From: Clostridiales bacterium
GTDB taxonomy: Bacteria > Bacillota > Clostridia > Oscillospirales > Oscillospiraceae
Assembly (NCBI GenBank): GCA_003525905.1
Contig: DQIA01000105.1
Coordinates: forward strand, 14,523 to 21,100
DNA: 6,578 nt
Reading direction: 5' to 3'
Position 1 is the first letter of the stretch; the number at the start of each line of letters is the position of its first letter. The translations under genes were made by a program, and so were the position numbers. The notes under the pieces were generated by a model, which had not been told where the DNA came from, did not search any database, and was given only the letters and a program-made list of their open reading frames with translations. Shown here in pieces: positions 1-6,230 of the stretch.

Positions 1-1
1 G

Positions 2-41
2 AGATTGCCACGTCGCTTCGCTCCTCGCAATGACAAGCCTG
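2..41. repeat. Dispersed hairpin repeat, copy 1
   Basis: Begins AGATTGCCACGTCG and ends CCTCGCAATGACAAGCCTG. ATTGC (4-8) and GCAAT (27-31) form the outer arms of a small hairpin, and the centre reads GC-TTC-GC. A second copy in the same orientation lies at 172-215. Sequences of the type ATTGCGAGG...GTGGCAAT are familiar as intergenic dispersed repeats in many bacterial genomes. I know of no established function. It is non-coding here. Confidence 0.75.
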
Positions 42-81
42 AGGGCTTCACGCCATAGAATCAATACAGCGCATCTTGCCG

Positions 82-115
82 GTCTGCAAGGCGCTCACTG
101 AGCGCCGCTACAGAC
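82..115. repeat. Strong hairpin between the two repeat copies
   Basis: GGCGCTC (90-96) and GAGCGCC (100-106) form a perfect 7-bp stem closed by a 3-nt ACT loop. An outer GTCTG (82-86) / CAGAC (111-115) pairing encloses it. It lies about 130 bases downstream of the permease stop codon on the minus strand. No T-run follows on either strand, so it is not a classic intrinsic terminator. It could protect the 3' end of the operon mRNA or be another intergenic repeat. Confidence 0.6.
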
Positions 116-171
116 ACAATCGGTTTTTACGGTTTTATCGACGCCCTGTACGAACTGCCAGTGCCTTCCCA

Positions 172-215
172 AGATTGCCACGTCGGCCTACGGCCTCCTC
201 GCAATGACAAACCTG
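172..215. repeat. Dispersed hairpin repeat, copy 2
   Basis: Same orientation and flanks as the copy at 2-41: AGATTGCCACGTCG on the left and CCTCGCAATGACAAACCTG on the right. The centre differs. It reads GGCC-TAC-GGCC, a longer stem than the GC-TTC-GC of copy 1. The outer arms are conserved while the central stem changes but stays paired, which suggests the hairpin is what is kept. It lies 28 bases downstream of the permease stop codon. Confidence 0.75.
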
Positions 216-242
216 GGGCATTGTACGGCGCGGTGGAAAGCC

Positions 243-1043
243 TTATTCCAGATTCAGATGGCGGCGCAGGATGCGCTCCGTGACGAAGAAATACACAATG
301 CCGAGGACGGCCAGCAGGGCAAGCATCACGCCGATAAACAGGTTGAACATGCCTGGCGCGCTCATGCCGGCAGAGAGCTGAACAAGGAAGCGGCAGAACG
401 GCTCAAAGTTGCTCAGCACGATGATGGACGTGACCGCGACCGTCTCGAGCACGACGTTGATGGCATAGTAGAACAGCACGGCGAACAGGATGCGCTTGCG
501 GCGGAACAGGTGGCCGATGGAGCAGGACAGATAGATCTGCAGCACGGACACCGCGACCTGCACCACGACCAGCAGGACGAGCAGGGCGATGCCCCAGCCG
601 TTGATTATCCCGCCGAAGCTCTGCTCCAGCGAGGTGCGGATGGAAGGCAGCAGGCCACGGATACCGCCGAACAGGATGCCGACGGAAACGAAGCTGACCA
701 GGCCCGTCACGACCAGCGTCAGGAGGGCCGTGAGGAGCTTCGACAGCACAAGCTGCCACGGCCGCACCGGCAGCGTGAACATCAGGTAGCCTTCATCACG
801 CAGCAGGCCGGAATAGAAGCGGATGACGGAGATGACGAGCGCAAACACGCAGGCGGCAATGACCGCGAGCACGAACAGCACCGTCGTCAGGTTCACGAAG
901 ATGGCCGAGATCTCGCTCGGCAGCTCCGCCATGAGGGCGACGCGCTCGAGCAGGCCGAAGACCAGAATGGCGGGCCAGATGAACAGGAAAATTTTCAGAT
1001 TTGCGCGGAGATCGTATTTTAACAGCTTGCTCAGCACGGCCAT
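243..1043 (-). CDS. ABC-2 type exporter permease subunit
   Basis: Membrane subunit of an ABC exporter, 266 residues, probably working as a homodimer with the ATPase encoded just upstream. About six membrane segments can be seen near residues 17-37, 46-75, 104-126, 147-173, 185-210 and 231-253. A conserved cytoplasmic stretch RDEGYLMFTLPV (82-93) followed by SKLL is typical of Firmicute permeases paired with YtrB-like ATPases. The gene overlaps the end of the ATPase gene by 13 bases, so the two are translationally coupled. The ATG lies only 3 nt after GGAGG. An in-frame GTG two codons later (first base at 1037) has better spacing (9 nt) and may be the real start. Substrate unknown; relatives respond to cell-wall antibiotics or export peptides. 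No intrinsic terminator was seen downstream, only the repeats at 2-215. Confidence 0.88.
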   Translation of the reverse strand: MAVLSKLLKYDLRANLKIFLFIWPAILVFGLLERVALMAELPSEISAIFVNLTTVLFVLAVIAACVFALVISVIRFYSGLLRDEGYLMFTLPVRPWQLVLSKLLTALLTLVVTGLVSFVSVGILFGGIRGLLPSIRTSLEQSFGGIINGWGIALLVLLVVVQVAVSVLQIYLSCSIGHLFRRKRILFAVLFYYAINVVLETVAVTSIIVLSNFEPFCRFLVQLSAGMSAPGMFNLFIGVMLALLAVLGIVYFFVTERILRRHLNLE

Positions 1044-1759
1044 TCACCTCCCATCGGGATCGTGCGGAAGACTTCGCGGAAGACCTCGTCGACGGACTTG
1101 CCCTCGGCGCCGCGGATGTTATCGGTCGAATCGTGGCGGACGACGCGACCCTCCTTCAGGAAGATCACCTCGTCAAGCACCGGCTCGATGTCCGCGATCA
1201 GGTGCGTCGAGATCAGGACGGTGCTCTCGGGCGAATAATTCGTCAGGATCGTCTGCAGGATGAAGTCGCGCGCGGCAGGGTCAACGCCCGCGATCGGCTC
1301 GTCGAGCAGGTAGAGCTTTGCGGCACGGCTCATGACGAGCAGCAGCTGGAGCTTCTCCTTCGTGCCCTTCGACATGGTCTTCACGCGCGTATCCAGCCCG
1401 ATGCCCAGCGCACGGCACATGGCCTCGGCGCGCTCGCGGCGGAAATCGGGATAGAAATCCGCAAAGAAATTGACCATATCCTTCGTTTTCATCCAACCGG
1501 CATAATACATTCGGTCGGGCAGGTAGCTCACGAGCGCCTTCGTCTCCGGGCCGATCGGCTTGCCGTCGATCGCGACGGAGCCCTCCGTCTGGCGCAGCAG
1601 GCCCGTCAGGATCTTGATGAGCGTCGTTTTGCCGGAGCCATTCGGCCCGAGCAGGCCGATGATCTTGCCCGGCGCAAGCTGCAGGTCGACGTGGTCGAGC
1701 GCGGGCTTTACCCCGTAGCTCTTCGTCAGACCGCTGCAGCAGACCAGCATGTCATTCAT
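1031..1759 (-). CDS. ABC transporter ATP-binding protein, YtrB/BcrA-like
   Basis: Cytoplasmic ATPase of 242 residues that powers the neighbouring permease. Visible motifs are Walker A GPNGSGKT (38-45), signature SKGTK (130-134, replacing the usual SGGQ), Walker B LYLLDE (149-154), D-loop GVD (158-160) and the H-loop histidine at 186 in STH. The Q-loop position reads YLPD (79-82), with Asp in place of Gln, as in other members of this exporter group. The reading frame stays open upstream to 1981, but that part is Arg/Ala/Ser-rich shadow of the regulator gene. The start at 1759 has GGAGG at 8 nt. An ATG at 1765 (MK added) is too close to the GGAGG, at 2 nt. It overlaps the regulator gene by 8 bases (ATGAATGA) and the permease by 13. 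Confidence 0.93.
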   Translation of the reverse strand: MNDMLVCCSGLTKSYGVKPALDHVDLQLAPGKIIGLLGPNGSGKTTLIKILTGLLRQTEGSVAIDGKPIGPETKALVSYLPDRMYYAGWMKTKDMVNFFADFYPDFRRERAEAMCRALGIGLDTRVKTMSKGTKEKLQLLLVMSRAAKLYLLDEPIAGVDPAARDFILQTILTNYSPESTVLISTHLIADIEPVLDEVIFLKEGRVVRHDSTDNIRGAEGKSVDEVFREVFRTIPMGGEWPC

Positions 1760-2114
1760 TTTCATTCCCTCCAAACAATGTTGCAATTTCCTCCTGCGTG
1801 TAGCCGAGCTGCCGCATCCGCGCGCAGAACGCATCGATCTCGGCCTGCGCCAGCGAGCGGCGCGTCTCGCGGATGCACGCCTCATCCTGTGTGACATAGC
1901 GCCCGGTGTTCCGCTGGGCGCTGACGAGCCCGCTCTCCTCCAGCGCCGCAAGCGCGCGCTGCATGGTGTTCGGATTGACACCGGCCTCTGCGGCCAGCTC
2001 CCGCACCGACGGCAGCTTCACGCCTGCCGGATACTGTCCGGAGACGATGCGGAACTTCAGCACATCCACGAGCTGCAGCCAGATCTGCCGCTCCGGATTC
2101 AGCTTCCATGCCAT
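1752..2114 (-). CDS. GntR-family regulator, YtrA subfamily
   Basis: Probable autorepressor of the exporter operon, 120 residues. The N-terminal two thirds is a GntR winged helix: IWLQLVDVLKFRIVSGQY, then LPSVRELAAEAGVNPNT (recognition helix region, about 34-50), then QRALAALEESGLV and a wing ending RNTGRYV. The C-terminal tail is only about 45 residues and helical. This short effector/dimerisation part defines the YtrA subfamily and is too small to bind a metabolite as in FadR or HutC types. In that subfamily the regulator gene usually heads an operon of ABC exporter genes, as here. GGAGGT lies 6 nt before the ATG. Its own promoter and an operator-like repeat lie at 2135-2174. The inducing signal cannot be read from sequence; in Bacillus subtilis ytr genes respond to cell-wall-active antibiotics. 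Confidence 0.92.
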   Translation of the reverse strand: MAWKLNPERQIWLQLVDVLKFRIVSGQYPAGVKLPSVRELAAEAGVNPNTMQRALAALEESGLVSAQRNTGRYVTQDEACIRETRRSLAQAEIDAFCARMRQLGYTQEEIATLFGGNENE

Positions 2115-2134
2115 TGGCTCACCTCCAATGTGTT

Positions 2135-2162
2135 ATTGTACTAATATACTAATACACTAGCA
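2135..2162. promoter_or_regulatory. Probable YtrA-type operator
   Basis: Two perfect tandem copies of TACTAATA (2139-2146 and 2147-2154) are followed by a degenerate third, CACTAGCA (2155-2162). On the minus strand the same stretch also reads as an imperfect inverted repeat, AGTGTA-N12-TACAAT (2158 to 2135). It covers the -10 box and the probable start of transcription of the regulator operon, the right place for autorepression. That the encoded GntR protein binds here is inference from position and family habit. Confidence 0.6.
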
Positions 2163-2174
2163 CAGATTTGTCAA
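2146..2174 (-). promoter_or_regulatory. Promoter of the regulator/ABC operon
   Basis: On the minus strand a consensus -35 TTGACA (2174-2169) is separated by 17 bp from TAGTAT (2151-2146), a 4 of 6 match to TATAAT. Transcription would start near 2139, about 25 nt before the regulator ATG. The -10 box lies inside the repeated operator-like sequence. Confidence 0.7.
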
Positions 2175-2184
2175 GAGGGTTTTT

Positions 2185-2252
2185 CAAAAATATTCCTGCC
2201 TTCCTTTCTGTCCGTCCCTCACGGACACCGCACCGCAGCAGGCAGAATTTTG
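2185..2252. other. Inverted repeat between two divergent promoters
   Basis: An imperfect outer stem pairs ATTCCTGCC (2192-2200) with GGCAGAAT (2241-2248), with one bulged C and further A/T pairing outside. Inside it a perfect GTCCGT-ccctc-ACGGAC hairpin occupies 2210-2226. It lies upstream of both promoters, so no known transcript of this window crosses it from its own promoter. It may insulate the divergent units or bind a regulator. Function unknown. Confidence 0.4.
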
Positions 2253-2261
2253 ATTTGGGTA

Positions 2262-2290
2262 TGGGCAAGCGGGCGTTTCTGTGATATGAT
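2262..2290 (+). promoter_or_regulatory. Extended -10 promoter of the MFS gene
   Basis: TGATATGAT at 2282-2290 is an extended -10 (TGN plus TATGAT, 5 of 6). A weaker -35-like TGGGCA (2262-2267) lies 17 bp upstream. Transcription would start near 2297 and give a leader of roughly 80 nt before the MFS start codon. Confidence 0.6.
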
Positions 2291-2321
2291 GGAGGCAGAA
2301 CCTCAAAAATACAACAAAATA

Positions 2322-2357
2322 TGGGCCATCTCCGCGCGGAAGCACGGCAATGGCCCA
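2322..2357 (+). other. Leader hairpin just upstream of the MFS ribosome binding site
   Basis: TGGGCCAT (2322-2329) and ATGGCCCA (2350-2357) are perfectly complementary over 8 bp. The loop contains a second self-complementary piece, TCCGCGCGGA (2331-2340). The stem ends four bases before the CGGAGG of the MFS gene. It does not cover the Shine-Dalgarno itself, so a role in mRNA stability or protein binding is as likely as translational control. Confidence 0.5.
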
Positions 2358-2375
2358 AAACGGAGGATGCAGCCT

Positions 2376-3608
2376 ATGAGAAGTGCAAGCAGATGGATCT
2401 ACGTCGCAGTCGGGTGCGTGGTACTTCTGTTCTCGGGCCTGGTGTACGCGTGGAGCGTACTGTCCGGGCCGATCGCCGCAGAGTTCCCCCACTGGAGCAC
2501 CGCACAGCTTTCCCTGACCTTTACGATCGTGATGAGCTTTTTCTGCCTTGGCGGCCTGACCTGCGGCGCGCTTTCCGCGCGCATTTCCCCGCGAATTTTC
2601 CTCTGGATATCCGCCCTGCTGTTTCTGGCGGGCTTCCTGCTGACGGCGAGTATGCGGTCGCTGCCTATGCTGTATGTCGGCTTCGGCGTGGTCTGCGGGC
2701 TGGCCTCCGGCTTCTCGTATAACGCCGTGCTCGGGACAGTCGGCGCGTGGTTCCCCGACAAGCAGGGCCTCGTCTCCGGTATCCTGCTCATGGGCTTCGG
2801 TCTGAGCAGCTTCCTCATCGGCAAGCTCTATCAGCGCTTCACGCCGACGGCCATCGGCAGCTGGCGGCGCAGCTTTGTCGTGCTTGGTATTATCACGGCC
2901 GTGCTCGTGGCGGCCTGCGGCTTCCTGCTCCGGCGGCCCGGTACGGACTTCACGCCGCCGCCCGCCGCGAAAAAGAAGCGCTATGCTAACCCCGTGGCAG
3001 AAGAGCTCGGCACGGCGGCCATGCTGCGGCGGCCCGCGTTCTGGCTGTACTATCTCTGGGCGGTACTCCTGAGCGCGGCAGGGCTGGCCCTCGTGTCGCA
3101 GTCCACCTCCATCGCGCGGGAGATCGGCAAAACGGTCTCGCCGGGCGGTATCACCACAGCCGTCGGCATGATCTCGCTGGCGAACGCGGCAGGGCGCGTT
3201 GTGCTGGGCGGGCTGTTTGACCGATGGGGACGCAGCCGCACCATGCAGCTCGTAGGCGGCATTTTCCTGCTGACCGGGCTCGTGCTCATCGGCGCGCTGA
3301 AGCTCGGCAGCTTCCCGCTGCTCATCGCCGGCTTCCTGCTGGGCGGCATGGCCTACGGCGGCGTCACGCCCGCCAACGCGGCCTTTGTCAGCTCGTATTA
3401 CGGTATGCGGCACTACGCCGTGAATCTTTCCGTCGTGGTGACGAACCTGCTGTTCGCCTCGTTCGGCAGCACGATCGCGGGCGCACTGTATGACGCGACC
3501 GGCTCTTACCTCAGCACGGACGCCATGATCCTCGTTCTCGCTGTCCTGAGCGCCGCCGTGTCGTTCGGCATCGACCTGTGCGACCGGAGGATGCTGAAAC
3601 GGCGATAA
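2376..3608 (+). CDS. MFS transporter, oxalate/formate antiporter (OFA) type
   Basis: Inner-membrane carrier of 410 residues with 12 predicted membrane helices: six up to about residue 186, a cytoplasmic loop with a basic patch KKKR (199-202), then six more. OFA-family hallmarks are the first helix GLVYAWSVLSGPI (21-33) and the stretch WFPDKQGLVSGI (125-136) after helix 4. NAAGRVVLGGLFDRWGR (270-286) holds the MFS motif-A copy between helices 8 and 9. Family members exchange small carboxylates such as oxalate/formate, but most are uncharacterised, so the substrate is open. The frame is open from 2250, but the sequence before 2376 is non-coding leader. GGAGG at 2362-2366 gives 9 nt to the ATG at 2376 and none to the ATG at 2367. 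Transcribed alone, divergent from the exporter operon, and ended by the hairpin at 3653-3683. Confidence 0.9.
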   Translation: MRSASRWIYVAVGCVVLLFSGLVYAWSVLSGPIAAEFPHWSTAQLSLTFTIVMSFFCLGGLTCGALSARISPRIFLWISALLFLAGFLLTASMRSLPMLYVGFGVVCGLASGFSYNAVLGTVGAWFPDKQGLVSGILLMGFGLSSFLIGKLYQRFTPTAIGSWRRSFVVLGIITAVLVAACGFLLRRPGTDFTPPPAAKKKRYANPVAEELGTAAMLRRPAFWLYYLWAVLLSAAGLALVSQSTSIAREIGKTVSPGGITTAVGMISLANAAGRVVLGGLFDRWGRSRTMQLVGGIFLLTGLVLIGALKLGSFPLLIAGFLLGGMAYGGVTPANAAFVSSYYGMRHYAVNLSVVVTNLLFASFGSTIAGALYDATGSYLSTDAMILVLAVLSAAVSFGIDLCDRRMLKRR

Positions 3609-3647
3609 CGGTACGCCATTGCAGGGGCATACCCGGCCCTGTCATTC

Positions 3648-3690
3648 AAAAAATCACCGGCTGCTTTTCCGGCAGCCGGTGATCGATTTT
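3648..3690. terminator. Bidirectional intrinsic terminator
   Basis: ATCACCGGCTGC (3653-3664) and GCAGCCGGTGAT (3672-3683) form a perfect 12-bp GC-rich stem with a 7-nt loop. On the minus strand it is followed by six Ts (3653-3648), a good terminator for the nitroreductase gene. On the plus strand the tail is CGATTTTCTT, weaker but usable for the MFS gene. It lies between two convergent genes. Confidence 0.9.
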
Positions 3691-3735
3691 CTTATGGAAG
3701 CTCCAGCCAAACAGCAAAATGGATTCCGAGCTTTC

Positions 3736-4545
3736 TTATAAATTCTCGTCCTTGACGAACTGATAGAACGCCGCCTCCTGCGCGGTGTCCTCCGGGCGGA
3801 CCGTGCCGACCGGGGCGGCATAGACGATAAACTCCTCCTCGCCGTCCAGCCCGAACAGCTCGCAGCACAGCTCATGGCGGAAGGCGCGCAGGCCGCAGGT
3901 GCCGAGGCCCTGCGACGCGCAGGCGAGATAGAGATTTTCGCCCACATGCCCGGCATCGACGAGCAGCGGCGCATAGGCATAGGGGCCGTAACGCCACTCC
4001 GCGCGATAGGGCACAACGGACCAGTAGAAGATCACGCTGGCCTTTGCCGCCCAGCTCTGGCCGCAGAGCGTGTCGGAAACAACATCCTCGAGCCGCTCGA
4101 CGGGATGCAGGAACTCGAGCGCATGCTCCATCGGCAGATAGTGATACGCACCGGGGCGCAGGCCCTCGACATGACGGACGACGAGGTACGTCTCAAAGGC
4201 ATGGCGTGCACCGCCGCTCGGGACGGTGCGCAGCGTGGCATAGGCCCGGCCGCGCATGGCGCGCACGCCCTGCGTGGCCCAGAGCAGGAACGAAAGCTGC
4301 AGCAGACTGAGCTCCCCCTCCGTATAAATTCTGGCGCTGCGCCGCCGCGTCAGCAGGTCATACAGGCCGCCGCCCTCCGGCAGCGCGGAAAAATCTCGCG
4401 GCAGCACCGTCCGCTCGCCGCCCATCGGGGCCTTGCACAGCGGAGGCTGCGGCAGCTTTTTCTCCTGATCGGAGACAAATTCCGTGGTATCGTCGTCGCG
4501 ATAGCCCATGAGGAAGCGTCTTCCCTGTTCGGTGCGTTCGTCCAT
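3736..4545 (-). CDS. SagB-type nitroreductase/dehydrogenase (FMN)
   Basis: Cytoplasmic flavoprotein of 269 residues. SagB/ThcOx-type features are, in order: an N-terminal YRDDDTTEF segment; RRRSARIY (67-74), the FMN phosphate-binding region; the helix LSFLLWATQGV (84-94); PSGGARHAFETYLVV (109-123); GLRPGAYHYLP (128-138); and RYGPYAYAPLLVDAGHVGEN (185-204) followed by GLGTCG (213-218). In thiazole/oxazole-modified peptide pathways such enzymes oxidise azolines to azoles. No cyclodehydratase or precursor peptide is visible here, so this looks like one of the many stand-alone members with unknown substrate. The start codon follows the stop of the upstream peptidase gene by only 2 bases. A GGAGGAG Shine-Dalgarno lies inside the end of that gene, so translation is coupled. 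Six cysteines, with no obvious Fe-S motif. Ends 46 bases before the terminator stem. Confidence 0.87.
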   Translation of the reverse strand: MDERTEQGRRFLMGYRDDDTTEFVSDQEKKLPQPPLCKAPMGGERTVLPRDFSALPEGGGLYDLLTRRRSARIYTEGELSLLQLSFLLWATQGVRAMRGRAYATLRTVPSGGARHAFETYLVVRHVEGLRPGAYHYLPMEHALEFLHPVERLEDVVSDTLCGQSWAAKASVIFYWSVVPYRAEWRYGPYAYAPLLVDAGHVGENLYLACASQGLGTCGLRAFRHELCCELFGLDGEEEFIVYAAPVGTVRPEDTAQEAAFYQFVKDENL

Positions 4546-4547
4546 AG

Positions 4548-5264
4548 TCAGTCTCTCCTCCGGTTCCCGCCCGCCACGATGAGCAGCAGGCGCAGGAACT
4601 GCATAATGGTCACGCTCAGCGCGGCCACATAGGTCAGGGCCGCAGCTGTGAGCACACGCTTTGCCGCGGTCTGCTCCTCCGGCAGCAGCAGGGCGCTCTC
4701 CTCGATGGCGCGCAGGGCGCGGTGGCTGGCATTGAACTCCGTCGGCAGGGTGACGAGCTGGAACACGACGCAGAGGCCATAGCAGGCCACGCCCGCCAGC
4801 GCCACATAGTAAAACACCTGTCCGAGGCCGCTGAGCGCAAGGCCGAGCACAATGAGCGGCATGGAGAGCCGCGAGCCGATGTTCGTCACGGGGACGATGG
4901 CCGCGCGGATATAGATCGGCGCATAGTGCCGCGCGTACTGCACGGCATGGCCCGCCTCGTGCGCGGCCACGCCGACTGCGGCGGGCGTTGCGACATTGTA
5001 CACGGCGTCCGACAGGCGAATGACGTGGTCCTTCGGGTCAAAATGATCCGTCAGCTCGCCGGACACATGCTCCACGCGCACATCGGTCACGCCGTGCGCG
5101 CGCAGCACCGCCATGGCGGCCTCCGCGCCGGTCATGCCGCGCGCATTGCGCACCTGACTGTAGCGGCGGAACGTGCTCTTGACATGGGCGCTGGCCCAGA
5201 GCGACAGGATCACCGCCGGGAGCACCAGAACGATATAGTACCAGTCTACATAGAAAAACGGCAT
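4548..5264 (-). CDS. yugP: Membrane zinc metallopeptidase, YugP family
   Basis: Integral membrane peptidase of 238 residues, close to the usual family length of about 225-235. The order is an N-terminal membrane helix (about 7-26), then a soluble stretch with SGELTDHFDP (68-77) and VIRLSD (81-86). The zinc-binding HEAGH lies at 102-106 in VAAHEAGHAVQ, followed by membrane segments near 117-142, 147-172 and 205-231. The TLPTEFNASHRAL stretch (172-184) carries a conserved Glu (176) that may be the third zinc ligand. This matches the Zn_peptidase_2 family (Bacillus YugP), whose substrates are poorly known. GAGGTG lies 7 nt before the ATG. It is followed after 2 bases by the nitroreductase gene. 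Upstream, about 180 bases of inverted repeats separate it from the TIGR04255-like gene. Confidence 0.92.
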   Translation of the reverse strand: MPFFYVDWYYIVLVLPAVILSLWASAHVKSTFRRYSQVRNARGMTGAEAAMAVLRAHGVTDVRVEHVSGELTDHFDPKDHVIRLSDAVYNVATPAAVGVAAHEAGHAVQYARHYAPIYIRAAIVPVTNIGSRLSMPLIVLGLALSGLGQVFYYVALAGVACYGLCVVFQLVTLPTEFNASHRALRAIEESALLLPEEQTAAKRVLTAAALTYVAALSVTIMQFLRLLLIVAGGNRRRD

Positions 5265-5285
5265 TGCGCCTCACCTCGCATGGAA

Positions 5286-5314
5286 ATTATACTGATATTC
5301 AATTAAAACCTTTC
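5286..5314 (-). promoter_or_regulatory. Possible promoter of the peptidase-nitroreductase pair
   Basis: A perfect TATAAT on the minus strand (5291-5286) would start transcription near 5279, about 15 nt before the peptidase ATG and just ahead of its GAGGTG. The -35 region 17 bp upstream (GAAAGG, 5314-5309) is poor and lies inside an inverted repeat. A regulator could be needed here, or the pair could be served by read-through from the TIGR04255-like gene. Confidence 0.35.
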
Positions 5315-5438
5315 ATTCATAAAATGGAAGGTTTTAATATGAAGATCATTATGAGACGAGATTTCGTGATTTTTCCAAAATCGCGAAATTGGTTACGCCA
5401 AAGGCGGAACCTTTCTGATGAAAGATTTTAATCAGAAA
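5302..5438. repeat. Tandem run of four inverted repeats
   Basis: Four hairpins fill most of this gap. The first is ATTAAAACCTT (5302-5312) / AAGGTTTTAAT (5328-5338). The second is ATTTCGTGATTTT (5361-5373) / AAAATCGCGAAAT (5377-5389), 13 positions with one T-G wobble in plus-strand RNA and a 3-nt loop. The third is GGTTaCGCC (5391-5399) / GGCGgAACC (5403-5411) with an AAA loop. The fourth is TTTCTGAT (5412-5419) / ATCAGAAA (5431-5438). None is followed by a clear T-run. They could be mRNA 3'-end structures of the TIGR04255-like gene, a decayed repeat element, or a structured RNA. No gene is visible. Confidence 0.65.
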
Positions 5439-5444
5439 ACAGTA

Positions 5445-6230
5445 TTACAGCGGCTGCGGCTCCATGGCGTCGTGGAGCTGATCCGTGATCGCGCCGCGGA
5501 AAATGCGGTCCGCATGGGTATGGACGGTGTTGAGCGCTCCGGCGGAGTGCTTCAGCTCGATCTTGCCGTTCATGAAGACGTCGTTGTCCAGAATAAAGCG
5601 GACCTCCTTGTCCTCGACATTGCCGCGCTTGACCATACCGGGGCCGCAGTGCAGCTTCAGGCGGCAGCCGCCCGCCAGCGTCATCTCCACATCCTGCGTG
5701 ACGCGCTGGACGCTCTGCTCCTGCACGTCGTCCTCCGCCATCAGGCCAAGATAGGCGGGCTGAATAAGGTCGCGGAACGGCACGCCCTCCAGACCGAGAG
5801 CGCGGCGGGAAAAGCCGTTGATGTAGCGCAGGCCGATGCGCTCAAAATACGCCGGGTGATAGATGGCGACGAACTGTGCCAGCACCTCGTCGAGCTTCCG
5901 GGCAAAATCCTCCCACGTCGTATAGACCGGTGTGGCCAGCGCAAGGAAGGTGTTTGTCAGGTTGACCTTCCAGTCGCCTGCGGCCGTCAGGAACTGATAG
6001 TTCACGACCGTCGGCTGCTCCTCGAGCTTCATGGCGCCCGGCTGGCCGATCACCTTGGGCGGGAGCTTTTCCAGATTGCGCGCATAGCGCGGGAACTCGG
6101 CGCGGATGGCCTCCTGAAATTCGGCAGGCTCCTTCGCGCTGATGGAAAGGATCGTCGGAAAACGGAGCTGACAGATCACCTCGATCAGCTGGCGCTTGCC
6201 ATAGAGAACACGCTCCGATGCAGAAAACAT
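5445..6230 (-). CDS. TIGR04255-like family protein, function unknown
   Basis: Soluble protein of 261 residues with no signal peptide or membrane helix. I recognise the pattern of the TIGR04255 family by recall, not by search. It has an N-terminal LIEVICQLRFPTIL (15-28) followed by EPAEFQEAIRAEFPRY (34-49). A central stretch VNYQFLTAAGDWKVNLT (76-92) leads to FLALAT and WEDF. RIGLRYIN (131-138) follows, and the end reads FRGAITDQLHDAMEP (244-258). The family is sporadic in bacteria and has no established biochemical role that I can name. No catalytic motif is evident. AAGGAG lies 8 nt before the ATG. The gene is preceded by a long inverted-repeat leader (6260-6500) and a promoter at 6509-6538. 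Confidence 0.75.
   Translation of the reverse strand: MFSASERVLYGKRQLIEVICQLRFPTILSISAKEPAEFQEAIRAEFPRYARNLEKLPPKVIGQPGAMKLEEQPTVVNYQFLTAAGDWKVNLTNTFLALATPVYTTWEDFARKLDEVLAQFVAIYHPAYFERIGLRYINGFSRRALGLEGVPFRDLIQPAYLGLMAEDDVQEQSVQRVTQDVEMTLAGGCRLKLHCGPGMVKRGNVEDKEVRFILDNDVFMNGKIELKHSAGALNTVHTHADRIFRGAITDQLHDAMEPQPL

Noticed and set aside
2..215. CRISPR-like spacing of two repeats
   Set aside because: Only two copies, about 130 bases apart, with variable centres and no cas genes. It fits a dispersed intergenic repeat.
204..1022. Plus-strand open frame of 272 codons
   Set aside because: Composition is dominated by Asp, Glu, His, Gln and Arg with no recognisable domain. It lies opposite the permease gene, which has clear membrane helices and a ribosome binding site.
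1001..1894. Plus-strand open frame of 297 codons
   Set aside because: Lies opposite the ATPase gene, whose Walker motifs are intact. Low-complexity Arg/Asp/Leu product typical of an antisense shadow in GC-rich DNA.
2184..3413. Minus-strand open frame of 409 codons
   Set aside because: Antisense shadow of the MFS gene. The product is Arg/His/Gln/Glu-rich without domains, and it would run through both divergent promoters.
3622..3641. Small bulged hairpin CAGGGGC...GCCCTG after the MFS gene
   Set aside because: Short and bulged with no T-run. The strong stem at 3653-3683 explains termination.
3874..4632. Plus-strand open frame of 252 codons
   Set aside because: Opposite the nitroreductase gene, with no domain pattern and no ribosome binding site of note.
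5302..5338. First inverted repeat as an intrinsic terminator of the TIGR04255-like gene
   Set aside because: The stem is AT-rich with only two C-G pairs in a row at its core, and the T-stretch lies inside the arm. Kept as an inverted repeat, not as a called terminator.
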